Positions 57,530-64,000 of a stretch of DNA of 64,000 bases are shown in pieces. A model generated the notes under the pieces. That model was not told the origin of the DNA and searched no databases. It saw nothing but the letters and a program-made list of their open reading frames with translations. The stretch lies in the NCBI GenBank assembly GCA_021802555.1, contig JAJZRU010000010.1, positions 34,848 to 98,847 of the forward strand, written 5' to 3'. Position numbers and translations under genes: made by a program. Origin of the DNA: Pseudomonadota bacterium. GTDB lineage: Bacteria > Pseudomonadota > Gammaproteobacteria > Burkholderiales > Thiobacillaceae. How positions within the stretch are numbered: position 1 is the stretch's first letter; each line of letters starts with the position of its first letter.

Positions 57530-58267
57530 ATGAAAGGAAAGATCGCTCTCGTCACAGGCGCCAGCCGGGGCATCGGTCAGGCCTGCGCACTGGTCCTGGC
57601 GCGCGCCGGCGCCACCGTGATCGGCACGGCCACCAGCGACACGGGGGCCGACGCCATCGGCGGCTATCTGCGCGCCGAGGGCGGTGCGGGCCGGGGGATG
57701 AAGCTGGACGTCACCCAGGGCGCCGAGGTGGATGCCGTGGTGACGGCCATCGAGCAGCAGTTCGGCCCGGTCTCCATCCTGGTCAACAATGCCGGCATCA
57801 CGCGCGACAACCTGCTCATGCGCATGAAGGACGAGGAGTGGGACGCCATTCTGGCCACCAATCTGTCGTCCGTGTTCCGTCTGTCGCGCGCGGTGCTGCG
57901 CGGCATGATGAAGGCGCGCTACGGCCGCATCATCAGCATCGCCTCGGTGGTCGGGGCCATGGGCAACGCCGGGCAGACCAATTACAGCGCCGCCAAGGCG
58001 GGCGTCATGGGCTTCACCCGGTCTCTGGCGCGCGAAGTCGGCAGCCGCAGCGTCACGGTGAACTGCGTGGCCCCCGGCTTCATCGACACCGACATGACGC
58101 GCGCCCTGCCGCAGGCGCAGCGCGAGGCCCTGCTCGCCCACATACCCCTGGGGCGTCTCGGCCAGGTGGAAGACATTGCCCATGCGGTGGCTTTTCTGGC
58201 CGGCGCAGGGGCGGGCTACATCAGCGGTGCGACCCTGCACGTCAACGGCGGCATGTACATGGCGTAA
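57530..58267 (+). CDS. fabG: 3-oxoacyl-ACP reductase
   Basis: An SDR enzyme with TGASRGIGQA, NNAGITRDNLL and the catalytic Ser-Tyr-Lys (SVVGAMGNAGQTNYSAAKAG); 245 aa. It performs the first reduction in each elongation cycle. GGAGGGG precedes the ATG at 57530. Confidence 0.97.
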   Translation: MKGKIALVTGASRGIGQACALVLARAGATVIGTATSDTGADAIGGYLRAEGGAGRGMKLDVTQGAEVDAVVTAIEQQFGPVSILVNNAGITRDNLLMRMKDEEWDAILATNLSSVFRLSRAVLRGMMKARYGRIISIASVVGAMGNAGQTNYSAAKAGVMGFTRSLAREVGSRSVTVNCVAPGFIDTDMTRALPQAQREALLAHIPLGRLGQVEDIAHAVAFLAGAGAGYISGATLHVNGGMYMA

Positions 58268-58281
58268 GGCAGAGGCAAATT

Positions 58282-58290
58282 TGGTAAAAT
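58282..58290 (+). promoter_or_regulatory. Candidate extended -10 promoter for acpP
   Basis: TGG-TAAAAT has the extended -10 form, about 70 bp upstream of acpP, with a poor -35 region. A separate acpP promoter fits the high ACP demand known in other bacteria. Confidence 0.4.
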
Positions 58291-58360
58291 CCCGCGTCTT
58301 CATCGTCGCTGCATGGACTGCGCGATGAGGCATTACGCACAACCCGATAGAGGAAACACA

Positions 58361-58594
58361 ATGGATATCGAACAGCGTGTCAAGAAAATCGTCGCCGAGC
58401 AGCTAGGCGTAAACGAGGCGGACGTCAAGAACGAATCGTCTTTCGTCAACGATCTGGGCGCCGATTCACTCGATACGGTGGAACTGGTCATGGCTCTCGA
58501 AGAGGAGTTCGAGTGCGAGATCCCCGACGAGGAAGCGGAAAAAATCACCACCGTGCAGCAGGCCGTTGACTACGTCAACGCCCATCTCAAGTAA
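58361..58594 (+). CDS. acpP: Acyl carrier protein
   Basis: The 77-aa acidic helical protein carries the phosphopantetheine Ser in [26 protein letters not shown] precedes the ATG at 58361. It carries growing acyl chains. Confidence 0.98.
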   Translation: MDIEQRVKKIVAEQLGVNEADVKNESSFVNDLGADSLDTVELVMALEEEFECEIPDEEAEKITTVQQAVDYVNAHLK

Positions 58595-58608
58595 TTCCAG
58601 GGGCGCAA

Positions 58609-59847
58609 TTGGCTAAGCGGCGCGTCGTCATCACCGGCCTGGGGATCATCTCCCCGGTGGGCAACAGCATCGTCGAAGCTTGGGACAACCTGCTCGCAGG
58701 GCGTTCCGGCGTCGGCACCATCACCCGCTTCGACGCCGCCCTGTTCGCCTCGCGGATGGCGGGGGAGGTGCGCAATTTCGACGTCGGGGCCTACCTCAAC
58801 CCCAAGGAAGCGCGCCGCATGGACGTCTTCATCCAGTACGGCATGGCGGCCGGCATCCAGGCCATGCGCGATTCCGGCCTGACGGTGACGGAGGCCAACG
58901 CCGAGCGCATCGGCGTCAATATCGGCTCGGGCATCGGCGGCATCCTGGGCATCGAAGAGACCCACAAGCTCTATCTCGAATCGGGGCCGCGCAAGATTTC
59001 GCCCTTCTTCATCCCGGGCGCCATCATCAACATGATTTCCGGGAATCTTTCCATCATGTACGGCCTGAAGGGCCCCAACCTCGCGGTGGTCACCGCCTGC
59101 ACTACGGGCACGCATGCCGTGGGCGAGTCGGCGCGCCTCATCGAACATGGCGACGCCGACGTGATGATCGCGGGCGGCGCGGAAAACGCCATCACCCCGC
59201 TGGGCGTGGGCGGCTTCGCCGCGGCGCGCGCGCTGTCCACGCGCAACGACGATCCGGCGGGCGCCAGCCGCCCCTGGGACCAGGACCGCGACGGCTTCGT
59301 CATCGCCGACGGCGCCGGCATCCTGGTGCTGGAAGAATACGAGCACGCGCGCGCGCGCGGTGCCCACATCTATTGCGAAGTGGCGGGCTACGGCCTGAGC
59401 AGCGATGCCTACCACATGACCGCGCCCCGCGAGGACGGCGAAGGCGCCCGGCGCTGCATGCTCAACGCCCTGCGCAATGCCGGCGTCAATCCCGAGCAGG
59501 TCGATTACATCAACGCCCACGGCACTTCCACGCCGCTGGGCGATGTGGCGGAAACCGTCGCGGTCAAGCGCACCCTGGGGGCGCACGCCGGCAAGGTGGC
59601 GATGAGCTCGACCAAGTCCATGACCGGCCACATGCTGGGCGCGGCGGGCGGCGCGGAGGCGGTGTTCACTGCCCTGGCGATCAAGCACCAGATCGCGCCG
59701 CCGACCATCAATCTCGCCCAGGCCGGCGAGGGCTGCGATCTGGATTACGTGCCCAATACCGCACGCAACATGAAGATCGACGTCGCGCTGTCCAACTCCT
59801 TCGGTTTTGGCGGCACCAACGGCACCTTGGTGTTCCGCCGCCTCTGA
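58609..59847 (+). CDS. fabF: 3-oxoacyl-ACP synthase II
   Basis: Catalytic Cys in VVTACTTGTHAVG, His in NAHGTSTPLGD and SSTKSMTGHMLGAAGG; 412 aa. It elongates acyl chains. The start is a TTG (MAKRRVVITGLG), as the conserved N-terminus requires it. Confidence 0.96.
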   Translation: MAKRRVVITGLGIISPVGNSIVEAWDNLLAGRSGVGTITRFDAALFASRMAGEVRNFDVGAYLNPKEARRMDVFIQYGMAAGIQAMRDSGLTVTEANAERIGVNIGSGIGGILGIEETHKLYLESGPRKISPFFIPGAIINMISGNLSIMYGLKGPNLAVVTACTTGTHAVGESARLIEHGDADVMIAGGAENAITPLGVGGFAAARALSTRNDDPAGASRPWDQDRDGFVIADGAGILVLEEYEHARARGAHIYCEVAGYGLSSDAYHMTAPREDGEGARRCMLNALRNAGVNPEQVDYINAHGTSTPLGDVAETVAVKRTLGAHAGKVAMSSTKSMTGHMLGAAGGAEAVFTALAIKHQIAPPTINLAQAGEGCDLDYVPNTARNMKIDVALSNSFGFGGTNGTLVFRRL

Positions 59848-59884
59848 GCTTTCCCACGCGCAGCCTGCCTGGCTTGAGTCGCCC

Positions 59885-60688
59885 ATGATCTGGATAGACG
59901 GCCAGCCCGAGGCGCGGCTTCCCGCCACCGACCGCGGCCTTGCCTATGGCGACGGGGTGTTCCGCACCCTGCGGGTTGCTGCAGGGGAAATTCCCTGGTG
60001 GCAGGATCACTATGCCAAGTTGCACGACGACGCGGCCCGCCTCGCGCTTTCCTGCCCGACGGAAGAAGTACTCAGGAGACAGTTGGAGGCCGCCCTGGCC
60101 GCCGACCCCGGGGCAAGCCACGCCAAGCTCATTCTCACCCGCGGCGACGGGGCGCGCGGCTATGCGCCGCCCCAAGGCAGCCCGCCCAGGCTCATCATCA
60201 TGACCGGCACGGGGGAGAGTCCGCTGCTGGCCAAGCCCCTGATCGCCCGTTGGTGCGATCTGCGCCTGGCAATACAGCCTCGCCTGGCTGGCATCAAGCA
60301 TCTCAACCGCCTGGAAAACGTCCTGGCGCGCGCGGAGTGGAGCGACGACGCGATTGCCGAGGGCCTGCTCATGGATACCGGTGACCGGGTGATCGGCGGC
60401 ACCATGAGCAATCTCCTGCTCTGGCGCCGGGGCGAACTGCTGGCGCCCGACGTGAGCGGCGCCGGCGTGGCCGGCGTGGCGTGCGCCCGCGTGCTGCACG
60501 GCGCGGCGCGGGCCGGGCTGCGCGTCGGCGTGCGGGCGGTTGCGGCCGCGGAGGTCATGGACGCGGAAGCGCTCTTTCTGTGCAACAGTCTGGCCGGGGT
60601 GCGCCAGATCGATCATCTGGACGAACGCAGTTGGTCTCCGCACGAAATGGGCGCGGCTTTGTTAGGATGCCTGCATGAATCGCCTTAA
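59885..60688 (+). CDS. pabC: Aminodeoxychorismate lyase (class IV PLP enzyme)
   Basis: It begins MIWIDGQPEARLPATDRGLAYGDGVF. The PLP Lys lies in LAGIKHLNRLENVLARAEW and IGGTMSNLLL follows; 267 aa. It forms p-aminobenzoate for folate. The product is closest to PabC by context (between fabF and mltG). It overlaps mltG by 14 nt. Confidence 0.94.
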   Translation: MIWIDGQPEARLPATDRGLAYGDGVFRTLRVAAGEIPWWQDHYAKLHDDAARLALSCPTEEVLRRQLEAALAADPGASHAKLILTRGDGARGYAPPQGSPPRLIIMTGTGESPLLAKPLIARWCDLRLAIQPRLAGIKHLNRLENVLARAEWSDDAIAEGLLMDTGDRVIGGTMSNLLLWRRGELLAPDVSGAGVAGVACARVLHGAARAGLRVGVRAVAAAEVMDAEALFLCNSLAGVRQIDHLDERSWSPHEMGAALLGCLHESP

Positions 60689-61676
60689 GTATTTGTTGCT
60701 GTTCGGCCTGTTGCTCGTCGCGGCGGCCGTCGGCGGCCTAGCCTGGTATGCCAATGCGCCATTGGCTTTGCCGTCGCCGCAGGTGGAAATCACCCTGGAA
60801 GAAGGCACCACCCTCAAAGCCCTTGCCGGGCAATTGCAGAAGCAGGGTGTCGTGCAAAGCGCCTGGCTGTTCTCGTTGCTGGGGCGGCTTACCGGGCAGG
60901 CGAGCCAGCTCAGGGCGGGGGCCTATCTTCTCGATGGCCCCATGAGCCCCTGGCAGCTCTACGCCATGATCAGGGAGGGCAAGAGCCTGCAAAGCTCGGT
61001 GCGCTTCATCGACGGCTGGAGTCTCGTCGAAGTGCGGGCGGCGCTCAACAGCGCCCCCGATCTGCGCCATGACACGGCGGCCATGAGCAACGTGCAACTG
61101 GCTGCGGCGCTGGGCATACGCGAGCCCACGCCGGAAGGCATGTTTTTTCCGGACACCTATTTTTATGCGCCGGGATCGAGCGATCTCGATGTCTTGCGGC
61201 GCGCCTATGCTCTGGAAGAGCAGAAGCTGGCAGCGGCCTGGGCTGCGCGCGCGCCGGGCCTGCCTTACCAGTCGCCATATCAGGCGCTGATCATGGCCTC
61301 GCTTATCGAAAAGGAAACGGCGCAAGCCGATGAGCGCCCAATGATCGCGGCGGTCTTCCTCAATCGCCTGCGCCTCAACATGAAGCTGCAGACCGATCCC
61401 ACGGTGATCTACGGGCTGGGCAGCCGGTATGACGGCAATCTCACGCGCGCCGATCTGGAAACCGATACGCCCTACAACACCTATACGCACTACGGCCTGC
61501 CGCCCACGCCCATCGCCCTGGCGGGCGAGGCGGCGCTGCTGGCGGCGCTGCATCCCGCGCACAGCGCGGCGCTGTATTTCGTGGCCCGCGGCGACGGCAC
61601 GCACCAGTTTTCCGATACGCTGGCGGAGCAGAATGCGGCGGTGTACCGGTATCAGATTCGCCCCGGTGGCTCATGA
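60675..61676 (+). CDS. mltG: Endolytic murein transglycosylase
   Basis: One N-terminal membrane helix (YLLLFGLLLVAAAVGGLAWY), a LysM-like region and the YceG domain with the catalytic Glu in IMASLIEKETAQADERP and TDPTVIYGLG follow; 333 aa. It cuts nascent peptidoglycan strands. Confidence 0.95.
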   Translation: MNRLKYLLLFGLLLVAAAVGGLAWYANAPLALPSPQVEITLEEGTTLKALAGQLQKQGVVQSAWLFSLLGRLTGQASQLRAGAYLLDGPMSPWQLYAMIREGKSLQSSVRFIDGWSLVEVRAALNSAPDLRHDTAAMSNVQLAAALGIREPTPEGMFFPDTYFYAPGSSDLDVLRRAYALEEQKLAAAWAARAPGLPYQSPYQALIMASLIEKETAQADERPMIAAVFLNRLRLNMKLQTDPTVIYGLGSRYDGNLTRADLETDTPYNTYTHYGLPPTPIALAGEAALLAALHPAHSAALYFVARGDGTHQFSDTLAEQNAAVYRYQIRPGGS

Positions 61677-62281
61677 TGCGCGGGCGCTTCATTTCCCTGG
61701 AAGGCCTGGACGGCGCCGGCAAGAGCACGCATCTGGCATTCATCGAGGGGCGCCTGCGCGGCCGCGGCGTCGATTTGCTGACTACGCGCGAGCCGGGCGG
61801 CACGCCGCTGGGCGAAGCATTGCGCGGCCTGCTGCTGAGCCGCGGCATGGTTGCCGACACCGAACTGCTGCTTATGTACGCGGCGCGCGTCGAGCATGTG
61901 CAGAGCGTCATCGAGCCCGCGCTTGCGGCAGGGCGCTGGGTGCTGTCCGACCGCTTTCATGACGCCAGCTACGCCTATCAATGCGGCGGGCGCGGCATCA
62001 CCCGGGCGCGCCTCGCGGCCCTGGAGGAGTGGGCCTTGCAGGGTTTCGCGCCCGATCTTACGCTGTTGCTGGACGTGCCGGCCGAGCTGGCGGCCGAACG
62101 GCGCGCCCAGGCGCGCGCGGCCGACCGCTTCGAGGCCGAAGACCTGGAATTCTTCCGCCGCGTGCGCGACGCCTACCTGGAACGGGCGGGCTTGAACCCC
62201 CAGCGCATCCGTGTAATCGACGCGACCCGCGCGCCGGCAGAGATCCAGACGGACGTCGCGCGTCTGCTGGACAGCCTGTGA
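61673..62281 (+). CDS. tmk: Thymidylate kinase
   Basis: The P-loop is SLEGLDGAGKSTHL, followed by TTREPGGTPLGE, DRFHDASYAYQCGGRGI and a LID; 202 aa. It converts dTMP to dTDP. It overlaps mltG by 4 nt and holB by 4 nt. Confidence 0.97.
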   Translation: MMRGRFISLEGLDGAGKSTHLAFIEGRLRGRGVDLLTTREPGGTPLGEALRGLLLSRGMVADTELLLMYAARVEHVQSVIEPALAAGRWVLSDRFHDASYAYQCGGRGITRARLAALEEWALQGFAPDLTLLLDVPAELAAERRAQARAADRFEAEDLEFFRRVRDAYLERAGLNPQRIRVIDATRAPAEIQTDVARLLDSL

Positions 62282-63270
62282 GCGCTCCTTACCCTTGGCT
62301 TGAACCTTCCTGGCGCCAACTGGCGTCGTCCTGGCAGGGGCGTCCGCCCGGTGCCCTGCTGATCGCCGGGCCGCGCGGGGTGGGCAAGCTGGCGCTGGCG
62401 CGCGCCTGGGCCCAGAGCCTTTTGTGCGGTTCGCAACCGGCCTGCGGGCAGTGCGCCTCCTGCCGCTGGTTTGCCGAGGGGGCGCATCCGGACTTTCTTC
62501 ATCTGACCCTGGAAGAGCGCGAGAATCAGGCTGGCGAAGTGCGCCTGGCGCAGGAGATCGACGTCGCCCAGGCGCGCCGCGTGGTCGATTTCGTACGCCT
62601 GTCCGCGCATCAGGGCGGTTGGCGCGTGGTGCTCGTCCACCCTGCCGACGCCTTGAACCGCGCAGCCTCCAATGCCTTGCTAAAGGTGCTGGAGGAAGGG
62701 CCGATAAATACGGTGTTCGTGCTGGTAAGTGATGCCGCCCATCGCCTGCTGGCCACCCTGCGCAGCCGCTGCCGGCGGCTGGACATCGGCCTGCCGCCGC
62801 GTCAGTCCGCATTGGACTGGCTGGTCGAGCGCGGCGCGCGCGAGGCGCCCTTGGCCTGGGTGGGTGGTGCGCCGTTGCGCGCGCTGGAGTGCGAGGAGCA
62901 AGGGTTGAGCGCTCAGCGGCGCGAGGTGTTGGCGCAGTTGGCGAAGCCCTCGGCCATGGAGCCCACGGCGCAGGCCGAGGCCTGGGCGGCGCTGGGCAAC
63001 GAAAGCTGGTTCGAGCTGATCTACCGCTGGCTGGTGGATTTGCTGGGCTGCCATTTGGGCATTGTGCCGACACGCAACCCCGATTTCGCCGAGGCCTTGG
63101 GCCAATTGGGTCTGCGCGTGGAACGCGGCGCGTTGCTGGAATTGCTGGCCGCCACGGCGGCCGAGGGATGGGTGCTGCGCCATCCGCTGAACGCCACGGC
63201 GCAGCGCGAGGCGTGGCTGATGCGTTACCGGCAGTTGTTTTGGGAAAGGCGCCCGGCGAGGGTCGCATGA
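62278..63270 (+). CDS. holB: DNA polymerase III delta' subunit
   Basis: An AAA+ clamp-loader subunit with GPRGVGKLALARAWAQSLLC, a zinc knuckle (CGSQPACGQCASC) and NALLKVLEEGP; 330 aa. It starts with GTG overlapping the tmk stop (GTGA), a usual arrangement. Confidence 0.95.
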   Translation: MSAPYPWLEPSWRQLASSWQGRPPGALLIAGPRGVGKLALARAWAQSLLCGSQPACGQCASCRWFAEGAHPDFLHLTLEERENQAGEVRLAQEIDVAQARRVVDFVRLSAHQGGWRVVLVHPADALNRAASNALLKVLEEGPINTVFVLVSDAAHRLLATLRSRCRRLDIGLPPRQSALDWLVERGAREAPLAWVGGAPLRALECEEQGLSAQRREVLAQLAKPSAMEPTAQAEAWAALGNESWFELIYRWLVDLLGCHLGIVPTRNPDFAEALGQLGLRVERGALLELLAATAAEGWVLRHPLNATAQREAWLMRYRQLFWERRPARVA

Positions 63271-63285
63271 GTAGCGAGGTGAGGC

Positions 63286-63660
63286 ATGAGTTTCAACCCT
63301 AACACCGAAGGCGGTGGCCTGAATCGCCCTGGGGTGATGTCGCTTTCCATTCGGGAAAAGGCTGCACTTTTCGCGGCCTACATGCCTTTCATCAAGGGCG
63401 GCGGCTTGTTCATTCCCACCAACAAGCTGTACAAGGTGGGCGAGGAAGTGTTCATGCTGCTCACCCTGATGGACGATCCCGTGAAAATCCCGGTTTCCGG
63501 CAAAGTGATCTGGATCACGCCGACCGGCACGCATGGCAATCGCGTGCAAGGTGTAGGCGTGCAATTTGCTGCCAACGAAAGCGGCAATGCGGCGCGCCAC
63601 AAGATCGAGGGCCTGCTTGGCGGCGCACTCAAATCGACGCGGCCTACCCACACCATGTAA
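63286..63660 (+). CDS. pilZ: PilZ domain protein, type IV pilus biogenesis
   Basis: The 124-aa protein lies directly behind holB, the standard place for PilZ. It contains FIPTNKLYKVGEEVFMLLTL and VSGKVIWITP. The classic c-di-GMP-binding RxxxR and D/NxSxxG motifs are not evident, as in true PilZ, which supports pilus assembly without binding the nucleotide. Confidence 0.92.
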   Translation: MSFNPNTEGGGLNRPGVMSLSIREKAALFAAYMPFIKGGGLFIPTNKLYKVGEEVFMLLTLMDDPVKIPVSGKVIWITPTGTHGNRVQGVGVQFAANESGNAARHKIEGLLGGALKSTRPTHTM

Positions 63661-63735
63661 AAACTCCCGGCAGCGGCGCGTTTAATGCTGCGGGCGGCAA
63701 ATGGCGTTGACACGCCTTGGTGTATGGGGAGAGAG

Positions 63736-63764
63736 TTGACAAGTGGCTTGGCTGACTCCATAAT
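63736..63764 (+). promoter_or_regulatory. Strong promoter upstream of tRNA-fMet
   Basis: A perfect TTGACA (63736-63741), 17-nt spacer and CATAAT (63759-63764). It would start near 63771 and drive the tRNA and possibly the following rRNA genes. Confidence 0.75.
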
Positions 63765-63798
63765 TCACCCTCTCGGCGCCTATTGGGGTCGACACGGT

Positions 63799-63875
63799 CG
63801 CGGGGTGGAGCAGTCTGGCAGCTCGTCGGGCTCATAACCCGAAGGTCACAGGTTCAAATCCTGTCCCCGCAACCA
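63799..63875 (+). tRNA. Initiator tRNA-Met (anticodon CAT)
   Basis: It shows the initiator hallmarks: unpaired C1 opposite A72, three G-C pairs at the base of the anticodon stem (GGG/CCC), anticodon at 63833-63835, T arm ACAGG-TTCAAAT-CCTGT, and encoded CCA. 77 nt, complete. Confidence 0.96.
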
Positions 63876-64000
63876 TCGTTCTTTAACAACGAAACAGCCG
63901 ATAGGTGTGGGCATCTAGTTGGGTGAGTGAAGAGATGCTCATACTTGGATGAAGTAATTCGTTTGAGTTGAGTGACGGCCTGGATAGACAGGCGAAGAGA
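63876..64000 (+). other. Probable rRNA operon leader with boxA-like site
   Basis: GTTCTTTAACAA (63878-63889) matches the rrn antitermination boxA. The following sequence (AACAGCCGATAGGTGTGGGC) and the closing GGCGAAGAGA resemble the sequence just before 16S rRNA in betaproteobacteria. The 16S gene itself would begin just beyond the window edge. Confidence 0.6.

Overview
The window is a GC-rich proteobacterial chromosome segment. The gene orders exbB-exbD-lpxK-Trm112-kdsB ... adk-pfp-hppA, Do-protease/petABC/sspAB, orn-rsgA-phhB and yceD-rpmF-plsX-fabHDG-acpP-fabF-pabC-mltG-tmk-holB-pilZ suggest a betaproteobacterium. The PPi-dependent phosphofructokinase, H+-PPase, hydrogenase-related membrane complex, bc1 complex and several secreted DsrE-type proteins fit a sulfur-oxidising or otherwise lithotrophic lifestyle. 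That lifestyle is an inference; no sulfur-oxidation enzyme lies in the window.

Layout. (1) 1-6249: the right end of an integrated element. It holds the C-terminal part of a TraI-like relaxase/helicase, a run of tiny unknown genes, a small RHH-like regulator flanked by five phased 13-bp palindromes, a structured possible RNA, a DUF6573 gene with a broken copy of its 3' end, a zinc-ribbon/coiled-coil gene pair and a tyrosine integrase. The integrase abuts the 3' half of a tRNA-Val gene, the attachment site. (2) 6416-16400: ppiD, miaA, xseA, a decayed pirin gene, then exbB-exbD, a Kdo-transferase-like gene, lpxK, a diguanylate cyclase, a Trm112-like gene and kdsB (lipid A/Kdo supply). (3) 16405-23918: a six-gene Ehr-type (energy-converting-hydrogenase-related) operon whose large subunit lacks the NiFe cysteines, plus a divergent RHH gene across a visible promoter/operator. 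(4) 24035-28813: adk, a small gene, PPi-dependent pfp, a small gene and the K+-independent proton-pumping PPase hppA. (5) 28858-31636: a secreted DsrE protein, rsgA, phhB, a small cytochrome c and orn. (6) 31680-35708: glycogen phosphorylase and glycogen synthase, converging. (7) 35846-39126: porin, secreted DsrE protein, ECF sigma factor and an anti-sigma-like protein fused to a periplasmic DsrE domain. The sigma gene and the DsrE gene are divergent and share two matching ECF-type promoters. (8) 39302-42687: gnd, zwf and a membrane protein. (9) 42822-49266: Do-type protease, petABC, sspAB, tRNA-Thr, tadA and an L,D-transpeptidase. (10) 49275-53680: leftward operon pycA-pycB-maf-peroxiredoxin. 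(11) 53737-63660: the fatty-acid synthesis cluster through pilZ. (12) 63736-64000: strong promoter, initiator tRNA-Met and what looks like an rRNA operon leader running off the edge.

The genes suggest glycogen storage feeding the oxidative pentose-phosphate route, PPi-linked glycolysis coupled to a proton-pumping PPase, and a quinol/cytochrome c respiratory chain. The strongest candidate for something undescribed is the sigma/anti-sigma-DsrE/secreted-DsrE/porin module at 35846-39126. The Ehr operon and the palindrome-rich, RNA-like region of the integrated element (2472-3092) come next.
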